A stretch of DNA of 35,938 nucleotides from Clostridia bacterium (GTDB lineage Bacteria > Bacteroidota > Bacteroidia > Bacteroidales > 4484-276), in the NCBI GenBank assembly GCA_009928785.1, contig SABY01000029.1, forward strand, positions 1-35,938, given 5' to 3'. The notes below the pieces were generated by a model, which was not told the DNA's origin, ran no database searches, and was given only the letters and a program-made list of their open reading frames with translations. Shown here one piece after another: positions 8,613-15,700 of the stretch; the stretch's first letter is position 1; each line of letters starts with the position of its first letter. Position numbers and translations under genes: made by a program.

Positions 8613-8654
8613 CGATAGGCAGTCCTCAGTGGGAAGCTCTCAGTAGGCAGTTCA
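8613..8654. repeat. Degenerate heptad tract, CAGTNNN type
   Basis: Six units of 7 bp in register run from 8613 to 8654. Four begin CAGT, for example CAGTCCT at 8620 and CAGTAGG at 8641; one unit begins AAG, the same variant seen at 3494. The tract starts 12 bp after the amidase stop codon. The following stretch (8655-8790) holds no convincing gene. Confidence 0.7.
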
Positions 8655-8796
8655 ATGGATACGTTCAGCTTAGACTGGTTTCGACAATGCTCAACCCGGC
8701 GGTGCCTGAATTGAAATTATTTTTGAAGGCTTTGCCTGCTTTTTTCATTGAAAAGGCGGAAGCTTCCCCCGCTTCAACTGACCGTGCAAAGGTTAC

Positions 8797-8835
8797 ACAT
8801 GTTAACCAATTTAACAAATTGATTTATCAACATGT
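8797..8835. promoter_or_regulatory. Nested inverted repeat between convergent genes
   Basis: An outer perfect 7-bp arm pair (ACATGTT at 8797-8803, AACATGT at 8829-8835) encloses an inner perfect 6-bp hairpin (CAATTT 8807-8812, AAATTG 8816-8821, 3-nt loop). It lies between the convergent amidase and pssA genes. A T run follows at about 8851-8859, so a weak terminator is one reading and a protein-binding site another. Confidence 0.4.
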
Positions 8836-8880
8836 AAACTAAAAGTTATAATTTTTTTGTCAACCAATACTATGATAGCT

Positions 8881-8978
8881 CAAACAACAAACAACAAACA
8901 ACGAACAACGAACAACGAACAACGAACAACAAACAACAAACAACAAACAACGAACAACAAACAACGAACAACGAACAA
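8881..8978. repeat. CRAACAA heptad tandem array (14 copies)
   Basis: Fourteen consecutive heptads fill exactly 98 bp. Every unit is CAAACAA or CGAACAA, so only the second base varies. The A/G pattern in order is AAAGGGGAAAGAGG. The + strand of the array has no T. It ends 11 bp before the pssA stop codon, outside the gene. Frames through it give only low-complexity peptides. Confidence 0.97.
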
Positions 8979-8989
8979 CAAATTTTCCT

Positions 8990-9712
8990 TCATTTCCCTG
9001 GCTTGTAAAATAGCAACGACATGAGCAAATAAAGCACAATGATAAGCGGCAAAGCGTACGCTGAAATAGTGGCGATGAGAAGAACAGACAGTGCTGCAAA
9101 AGCATAGCGGAGTTTATTAATGCGCCAGCTTAGACTTTTTAGCTTGAGCGAAAAAAGCGGGAACGGTGCCACCATCAATAAAGAGAAAACTATCGCCAGC
9201 AAGAGCAGCAGCCAGTAATTGTCGATTAATTCCACTAACAGCGCGTGATCGTATGCAGCAGCTCTGGCGGCAACCAACGGTAGCGAAGCAAAAAACAACG
9301 CGTCGGCAGGAGTTGGCAATCCAACAAAACCTTCCGTTTGCGCCGGATCGATATTGAATCGTGCCAGACGCAGCGCCGAAAATGCGGGTATCAGAAAAGC
9401 TGCAAAAGCCATCACCGCCAGCCCGCCAATGGAAAAAGCGGGCATATTTGAAGCCGCCAGCATCATTTGATAAATGATAAAAGAAGGCGCCAGTCCAAAA
9501 CTGATAACGTCGGCAAGCGAATCGAGCTGAAGGCCAATGTCGGATTTGGCATTTAGCAGCCGTGCCAACATGCCGTCCATAAAATCGAAGACGGCTGCCA
9601 GTGCAATGAAATAGGCTGCTGCCACCAGCGCCTGATCAAAACTCAGCACAATGGCTATGGCGCCACAGGTGAGGTTGAGCAATGTTACAAAGTTGGGAAT
9701 GTGCTTTTGCAT
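8990..9712 (-). CDS. pssA: CDP-diacylglycerol--serine O-phosphatidyltransferase
   Basis: This 240-aa integral membrane enzyme makes phosphatidylserine from CDP-diacylglycerol and L-serine, the first step towards phosphatidylethanolamine. The full CDP-alcohol phosphatidyltransferase signature is present: Asp43, Asp46-Gly47, Ala50-Arg51, Gly60, Asp64 and Asp68, with the canonical spacing. About six to seven hydrophobic helices surround it. The N-terminus MQKHIPNFVTLLNLTCG is typical of the bacterial type II enzyme. It is alone on its strand; a perfect -7 box (9736-9729) lies 17 bp upstream. Heptad-repeat tracts lie just outside both ends of the gene. Confidence 0.93.
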   Translation of the reverse strand: MQKHIPNFVTLLNLTCGAIAIVLSFDQALVAAAYFIALAAVFDFMDGMLARLLNAKSDIGLQLDSLADVISFGLAPSFIIYQMMLAASNMPAFSIGGLAVMAFAAFLIPAFSALRLARFNIDPAQTEGFVGLPTPADALFFASLPLVAARAAAYDHALLVELIDNYWLLLLLAIVFSLLMVAPFPLFSLKLKSLSWRINKLRYAFAALSVLLIATISAYALPLIIVLYLLMSLLFYKPGK

Positions 9713-9728
9713 AAAGATAATTAGCGCG

Positions 9729-9736
9729 CAAATGTA
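9729..9736 (-). promoter_or_regulatory. Putative -7 box of pssA
   Basis: On the minus strand this reads TACATTTG, an exact TAnnTTTG match, 16 bp upstream of the pssA ATG at 9712. No clear -33 TTTG is seen at 17-23 bp. The heptad tract at 9750-9805 occupies the position where upstream promoter DNA would be. Confidence 0.5.
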
Positions 9737-9749
9737 GGTAAAATGCAGG

Positions 9750-9805
9750 AAGGCCTCAGCCGGCAGTTCTCAGTATTCAATATTCAGGATTCATTACTCA
9801 GCCCA
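9750..9805. repeat. Degenerate heptad tract, CAGNNNN/CANNATT type
   Basis: Eight 7-bp units in register run from 9750 to 9805. Most begin CA, for example CAGTTCT at 9764 and CAGGATT at 9785, and three successive units end ATT. The tract lies in the divergent spacer between pssA and the porin gene. An open frame starting at 9743 runs through it into the porin, but it has no signal peptide there, so this part is not coding. Confidence 0.7.
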
Positions 9806-9862
9806 AAACAACCTCATGGCAATTCTAAAATCTGTGACATTATTTTCAATCAACAACCTCGG

Positions 9863-9894
9863 TTGTATTATTCCCAAATTTATCTGGATATTTG
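9863..9894 (+). promoter_or_regulatory. Putative promoter of the porin-queA unit
   Basis: TTG at 9863-9865 is followed after 21 bp by GATATTTG at 9887-9894, which differs from TAnnTTTG only in the first base. The expected transcript start is about 35 nt before the porin ATG at 9938. A small palindrome (ACAACC 9853-9858, GGTTGT 9861-9866) overlaps the -33 element and could be an operator. Confidence 0.4.
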
Positions 9895-9937
9895 CAGCGT
9901 CAATTTGAAGTCGTTGATATTGATATTAATAAAAAAG

Positions 9938-11242
9938 ATGATGAAAAAAGCCTGTCTCATTTTCGTTTTAATTGTTGCTGCAGGGAGTGTCCATGCACAA
10001 TTCAGCATTTCGGCGCAACTTCGTCCGCGTGCCGAAATGGATCGTGGTGTTACGAAACCTTTAAATGATACCATGAGTACCTTTTATTATGTAACCCAAC
10101 GCACGCGCATCAGCCTCGACTACAACCAGCCCAAGTATCAAATGCGCTTTACGCTGCAGGATATGCGTGTATGGGGCGATGCGAATGTTTACACCCCGAC
10201 AGGTTCGTTTGCCAACACCAACAGCCTGAATGTTTATGAGGCCTGGTTTAAAATCAGATTTGGCCAATACAGCCAATTAACTATCGGACGACAGGAACTC
10301 AAGTACGACGACCAGCGCCTGATTGCGTGGCGCAACTGGAACCAATACGGCCTTAGCTACGACGCTGCCGTTTTTGATTATGTCAAAAATGATCTTGAAA
10401 TCAATGCCGGCATCTCTTACAACAACACCATTAATCAACAAGTCGGGAAGCCATCTTTCGAGAGCAACCTTTTTGATGCCACCAACATGATTAAATCGTT
10501 GGGTTTTGTGCGCATCCGCCACAAAATCAGCGAAGCAGTTTCTGCGGCGGCGATGATAACTGCGGCGGGGTATCAAAAAAATGCCGATCCCCGCATCATC
10601 TATCTCATGCCAACAGCAGGCATCTGGTTGGGTATTAATAGCGGCATAGTAGATGCCACCTTCAATGCTTATTACCAAACCGGGCATGCCCAGTCTGGCA
10701 AAGAGGTGAGTGCCTTTATGCTTACGGCAAATCCGGGTGTTCGCGCCGGAAAGTTCCGGATAGGGGCAGGCATCGATTATATTTCGGGCGACGATGCCTC
10801 CGATAAAGACTATGGTCTAAAAGAAAAAACCTTCAACCAGATGTATGGTGCAGTGTTTGCATTTTATGGCTGGATGAATCAGTATTCTTACATGAAATCA
10901 TCCACGGCCAATGGTGGCCTCATCGACATTTATCCCAACATCGAAACGAATTTTAATAAACAACATACAGCACGGCTCTATTTCCATTTTTTTAATCTTG
11001 CCAATGATGTAATGATTGATGGCCTGCTCATCGACGATAAGAACCTGGGGCAGGAACTCGACCTGATGTACATTTACAAATACAACGCCGACCTGATGCT
11101 TCAGGCAGGGTTCTCTTATTATTTTATCACTGATACCTTTGAACGCGTAAAAAAATACGATATCGGCCATACCCAGTCGCCACTTTGGGGCTGGGTAATG
11201 CTTACTTTTAAACCCACAATATTTACTACCAAAAACCAGTAA
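9938..11242 (+). CDS. Outer-membrane barrel of the alginate-export (AlgE-like) family
   Basis: I place the start at the first of two adjacent ATGs (9938/9941), giving about 434 residues with a clear signal peptide (MMKKACLIFVLIVAAGSVHAQ). The longer frame from 9743 would put 65 non-signal residues, partly encoded by the heptad tract, in front of it. After the signal come alternating polar/aromatic beta strands. The conserved block RTRISLDYNQPKYQMRFTLQD and the sequence LTIGRQELKYDDQRLIAWRNWNQYG are typical of Bacteroidota alginate export family proteins. Family members are outer-membrane porins for anionic solutes, and alginate itself is not implied. An 86-aa gene begins 5 bp after the stop, then queA overlaps it. 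Confidence 0.8.
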   Translation: MMKKACLIFVLIVAAGSVHAQFSISAQLRPRAEMDRGVTKPLNDTMSTFYYVTQRTRISLDYNQPKYQMRFTLQDMRVWGDANVYTPTGSFANTNSLNVYEAWFKIRFGQYSQLTIGRQELKYDDQRLIAWRNWNQYGLSYDAAVFDYVKNDLEINAGISYNNTINQQVGKPSFESNLFDATNMIKSLGFVRIRHKISEAVSAAAMITAAGYQKNADPRIIYLMPTAGIWLGINSGIVDATFNAYYQTGHAQSGKEVSAFMLTANPGVRAGKFRIGAGIDYISGDDASDKDYGLKEKTFNQMYGAVFAFYGWMNQYSYMKSSTANGGLIDIYPNIETNFNKQHTARLYFHFFNLANDVMIDGLLIDDKNLGQELDLMYIYKYNADLMLQAGFSYYFITDTFERVKKYDIGHTQSPLWGWVMLTFKPTIFTTKNQ

Positions 11243-11247
11243 CACAA

Positions 11248-11508
11248 ATGAAATCATTGATAAGTAAAAACCAATTTCTTGGCCAGCCAAAACCTGAGCA
11301 GGTGCACCGCGTGATAAAAGATGGAGAAGAGCTGATGAGTCGTATTTTTGCTTATTACAACATAAAACTTTTCAAATACGCCGATTTTTTTGTGGAGATA
11401 TGGTACCAGCAACTTTCCAATACCATCGATAAAGTTGTGATTGTAGAAGAAGACGACGTGCTGCACCATTACGACAAAAAAATCGATATCTCAGACCTTT
11501 TTCGCTAA
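11248..11508 (+). CDS. Small conserved-looking hypothetical protein (86 aa)
   Basis: I do not recognise a family. The product is soluble with no signal peptide or membrane helix, and has an aromatic, amphipathic centre (SRIFAYYNIKLFKYADFFVEIWYQQ) and an acidic C-terminus. Its context makes it likely to be real: it starts 5 bp after the porin stop codon, and its own TAA overlaps the queA ATG (TAATG), so it is translationally coupled to queA. Possible readings are a small unit-specific regulator or a queuosine-associated accessory protein, but nothing in the sequence decides between them. Confidence 0.65.
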   Translation: MKSLISKNQFLGQPKPEQVHRVIKDGEELMSRIFAYYNIKLFKYADFFVEIWYQQLSNTIDKVVIVEEDDVLHHYDKKIDISDLFR

Positions 11509-12725
11509 TGTCAGATTTGTCATTTCTTTCGCAAATTCACATCGACGACTACGACTACTCGCTGCCCACCGACCGAATTGCTAAATTCCCACTTCCCAAT
11601 CGCGATGCTTCCAAACTGCTGGTGCATCGTGATGGACAAATATCAGAAGATCATTTTTATAATATTGCCGGTTATCTTCCAGCCGACTCGTTGCTCGTGC
11701 TCAACAATACGCGTGTGGTGCGGGCGCGCTTACAATTTCGCAAAGCTACCGGCGCTGCCATCGAAATATTTTGCCTGGAGCCAGTGCGGCCGGTTACCGA
11801 AATTCAACTGGCTTTTGAGCAGCGTGGCCATGCCGTTTGGAAATGCCTTGTAGGCAATGCCCGCCGTTGGAAAGACGAGAGGCTGCGACTGGAGTTGCCT
11901 CATGCAAGTGGCACCGTTGCAATCGAAGCCCAAAACCACGGCCGCGAAGGTGATGCGTTTTTAATTTCATTAAAATGGCAGCCCGAAGCGCTCACTTTTT
12001 CCGAGGTGCTTGAGCTGGCGGGGCAGGTGCCACTTCCGCCTTACCTCAACCGAGAGGCTGTGAGCAGCGATGCACGAACATACCAAACGGTGTATGCTCA
12101 GCACGACGGCTCTGTGGCAGCTCCTACAGCAGGCCTTCATTTTACGGATGCCGTGTTTGCGCAGCTTACCGCAAAAAATATTCAGACAAGCCACCTCACC
12201 CTTCATGTGGGCGCCGGCACTTTTAAGCCTGTCGGGCAGGAAGGCATAGCCCGGCACCAGATGCACACCGAACAGGTACTCATCAGCCGGCAATTTATTC
12301 GGCAGTTGCTTTCGCAAAAAGGAAAAATAGTTGCCGTGGGAACTACTTCGGTACGCACCCTCGAAAGTTTGTATTGGTACGGCGTGCAAATAATAAATAA
12401 CCCCGATGCTTCCTTTTATATTTCGCAATACGATCCGTATCAAAATCTGCCGGAAATTTCTGCTCATCAGGCCTTGACGGCGATAGTCGAAGCAATGGAT
12501 CGCCGGCAAATACAATCTCTGTCGGGAGCAACGCAACTATTGATCGTGCCCGGATATAATTTTAAAATTATCAACGGTATGATCACCAATTTCCATCAAC
12601 CACGTAGCACGCTACTACTGCTCATCGCCGCCTGGCTGGGACCAAAATGGGAAGAAATATACCAATACGCCCTCGCCCACCATTTCCGTTTTCTGAGCTA
12701 CGGCGATAGCTGCCTGTTTCTATAA
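11508..12725 (+). CDS. queA: S-adenosylmethionine:tRNA ribosyltransferase-isomerase QueA
   Basis: The protein has 405 residues, slightly longer than the usual 340-360. It transfers the ribosyl part of SAM to 7-aminomethyl-7-deazaguanine in tRNA to form epoxyqueuosine, in the cytoplasm. Signature segments are all present: LNNTRVVRARL, GQVPLPPYLNR, YQTVYAQHDGSVAAPTAGLHFT, LHVGAGTFKPV, GTTSVRTLES, NFHQPRSTLLLLIAAW and SYGDSCLFL. The ATG at 11508 overlaps the stop of the 86-aa gene. A strong hairpin terminator follows 1 bp after the stop codon. No other queuosine genes (queC, D, E, F or tgt) are in the window. Confidence 0.97.
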   Translation: MSDLSFLSQIHIDDYDYSLPTDRIAKFPLPNRDASKLLVHRDGQISEDHFYNIAGYLPADSLLVLNNTRVVRARLQFRKATGAAIEIFCLEPVRPVTEIQLAFEQRGHAVWKCLVGNARRWKDERLRLELPHASGTVAIEAQNHGREGDAFLISLKWQPEALTFSEVLELAGQVPLPPYLNREAVSSDARTYQTVYAQHDGSVAAPTAGLHFTDAVFAQLTAKNIQTSHLTLHVGAGTFKPVGQEGIARHQMHTEQVLISRQFIRQLLSQKGKIVAVGTTSVRTLESLYWYGVQIINNPDASFYISQYDPYQNLPEISAHQALTAIVEAMDRRQIQSLSGATQLLIVPGYNFKIINGMITNFHQPRSTLLLLIAAWLGPKWEEIYQYALAHHFRFLSYGDSCLFL

Positions 12726-12726
12726 C

Positions 12727-12765
12727 AAAAAGCCCCGGCAATCCAAATGGATGCCGGGGCTTTTT
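12727..12765. terminator. Bidirectional terminator between queA and the C25 peptidase
   Basis: A long hairpin pairs AAAAAGCCCCGGC (from 12727) with GCCGGGGCTTTTT (to 12765). An inner ATCC/GGAT extension lies past one bulged A, with an AAAT loop. The flanking A and T runs let it work on both strands for the convergent genes. Confidence 0.92.
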
Positions 12766-12784
12766 ACGAAAAATCAAAATGATT

Positions 12785-15700
12785 TTATTTGATAACCACC
12801 TTGCGGATAGTTACGTTTTGATCGGTTTCTACACGCAGGTAATAAATGCCCGGTGCATAAGTAGAGATATTCATTTGCTTTGCAGCAAATCCTGATAGTT
12901 TTCCAATTTCATTACTATACACAGCGCTGCCCTGGTAGTTGAGCAGGGTGTAGCGCACCGAAGAGGCAACGCCGGTAATATTGATATTGAGCACTGTCGA
13001 AGCCGGATTGGGATAAACGGCCAGGCGGAAAGCGTTGCCCAGTTCATCTACATTTACGCAAGGATCAAAGATCACGGTAATATCATCTTCGCCTACGCAA
13101 TCGTTGGCGTTGGTTACCTGCAAGGTAAAAATGATGGTACCGATTCCTATGCCGGTAGTATCTATTTCGATAACCGGAGTGGTGTAACCGCCCGGTGTCC
13201 AAAGATAGCTAACGGCTCCTTCGGTGGTGCCGTCGATTACTGCGGTGTGATTTGCACATACGGTTATATCTTCGCCAAGATCAACCTCAGGAAGTTCAAA
13301 TACGGTAACGGTAACCGCATCCGTGACAATGTTGTCGCCGTCGTCGATAGTTACAGTATAGGTGGTAGTAACATCAGGAGTAGCAATAGGATTCATGGCG
13401 TTGGGATCGCTAAGCGAAGCAGCCGGCGACCAGGTGCACTGGTAAGTTCCGGTGCCGCCCGATGCAATAGCTTGCAGCAAGGATGATTCACCGGCGCAGA
13501 TTTGCTCAGGGCTTGCCGAGACATTGCAGGTAAGTACACCCATCGACACGAAACTTGCAGCCCATCCGGATTTTGTTACAGAAATATCAGAGGTAAACTT
13601 GAATGTGATGGCACCACTCTCGTGTGTAGATGTGAGTGTACCCGGGCTAATAGTTCCGGTAAATGGACTGCCCGCAAATGCTGGTGAACTGGCATTAGGG
13701 CCATTATAAGCATAGAGCTTGTCGTAGTTGTTTTCGATTTCAAAAGCTGTAAATGTAAATTGCAACGATTGCCCCGGAACAGCAGGAACAAAAGTCATGG
13801 TGTAATCTTCGTTGCTGCTGTATTGTCCGTTGGGACCGCCCGAATCATAAAACATTCCGTTGGAAGCGGTCACTGTGCCGTTGCTCATCAGGTATTCAGG
13901 GCCACCGGTAGTAAACGACCACACCGGACAATCTTCGGCCTGACCATTGGAATTTTTGGGAATCACCTTCCAGTAATAAGTGGTATTGGGCTGCATAGTT
14001 GGCTGATACGAATTTGTACCCACAGTTTCTATAAATGCCGGATTTGCAGTCACGCCAAAATAAACATCAAATTCGGTGGCATCCAACGAAGTCCAGTGAA
14101 GTTGCGATGCAACGCCAACGTTTTCGGCGCCGTCAGCAGGAAGTGGATTGGTGGCACAATCGGGGGTGCCGGAGATGTCGTAACAACTAATTTCAGCTTC
14201 CCAGCCAGCTTTGGTTTGTGAGCCGTCAGAATGGAATTTGAAAGTCAGTGCCCCGGCGCTATTTAAAGCAACAATGATTCCCGGGCCGGAGGTTCCATTA
14301 AACGGGCTGCCGGTAACCTGAGGTGCTGAGGTGCTGTTGCCATTGTAAACATAAAGGAAATCGTAATTGCCCTCAGTATCGAACGACAAGAACTCCGCTT
14401 TGATCATACTGCCGGCGCTGGCGGGCAGGAATGTCATTACTAAATCTTCATTGTTGCTATATTGTCCATTAGGGCCGCCCGAATCGTAGAATAATCCCAC
14501 ACAAGTGGTCACTGTTCCGTTCGACATGAGATATTCGGGAATCAAACCAATTACTACCGTGATCATCTGCTCGGCGGTGTAAAGCCCTGATGGTCCGGCA
14601 GTGGCGTCCAGGTCAACATTTACAGGCCAACCGATGGTAGCACCGGCGTCGGCAGTAACGTTGATAGCAATTTGTGCTGAAGCACCCGCAGCTATTGAAG
14701 CTACGTTGATCGTCTGAGAATTGATAACCAGTAATGGGTCGTTAGAGGCAATGTTAATATTAATATTGCTAATGGCGCTGTGGCCGTTGTTAGAAACGTC
14801 GAGTTTTACCAATCCTGTTTCACCCGGATCAAGAATGCCATCGCCATTACCACTTTGTGAATCGTCAATAATGAATTCGTCGGCAATTTCTACTTCTGGT
14901 GCTTGTACAGTGATAAATAAGTTGGATGTCCAGGTATCGCTGCCATCAGTAATTTGCATTACAAACTGCGCTTTGTGCTGATCGGGAACAAAGCTGTCGA
15001 TGCTAAAGCTATAAGCATTAGCAACTGTCGAAACTTCTCCGTTTACAATCGAGCCAAAAGTTTGTGAAGCGCTACTGGTAAGCGTTACATATTCGTCGGT
15101 GCCGGTAATAGTAGCCGTTACGTTGGCTGATGGATCGGCGCCTACGTTTTTCAGCGTTACGTTAAGACTGATATTTTCGTTGTAGTCAGCCATGCCGTTG
15201 TTGTTGCCGGAGGCATCGTTGATGGTGAAATTGTCGAGCACTACATAAGGGCCTTCGAGTGCGGCAGCAGGAACCTGCATCATGTAAGGTTTGTATTGCG
15301 GTTTGGTAACCACAATGTCAACCAATCCGGAAGAAAGCACGGGAGTGAGTGGTACTTCTACCACGCCGGTTTCGTCCACAAGTGCCGATCCGTGAAGAAC
15401 GCCATCTTTTGAAATACCAACATACGAACCTGGTGCGGCAGTAACTTCATAAGTTTCGAGGCCGATGGGCAGAATGGCCATGTGCGAAACGGTGTTGTCG
15501 GCGGCTTCGGTGTAATAAGGTGTAAGCGAAGGATCGCCCAATACGTTGTAAGCCTGCCAATAGTAGAGCGGGCTGCTGTGGCTGGGATAACCCTGAATGT
15601 CAACTTCCGTTACGGCAAGATTACCCACCATCACTGTTCCGCTGGTAGTTACATAATCGCCATTGAAAGGAGCGTCATACGAACCCCAGGTAGTCTCGGC

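Noticed and set aside
8725..8746. AGGC/GCCT hairpin followed by T run as an amidase terminator
   Set aside because: A 4-bp stem with a 3-nt loop is too weak to call.
8606..8842. 78-aa open frame after the amidase gene
   Set aside because: It begins at a TTG inside repeat DNA, uses the heptad tract as its N-terminus and overlaps the nested palindrome; it looks like an open frame by chance.
8881..8978. CRISPR array
   Set aside because: The units are 7 bp with no spacers, and no cas genes are present anywhere in the window.
8860..9105. 81-aa - strand frame with VVRCSLFVV repeats
   Set aside because: It is the translation of the CRAACAA heptad array. A 7-bp unit cycles through the three frames, and the frame runs into pssA out of phase.
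9743..9937. Longer N-terminus for the alginate-export porin
   Set aside because: The added 65 residues come from a heptad tract and have no signal peptide; the signal peptide begins exactly at the ATG pair 9938/9941.
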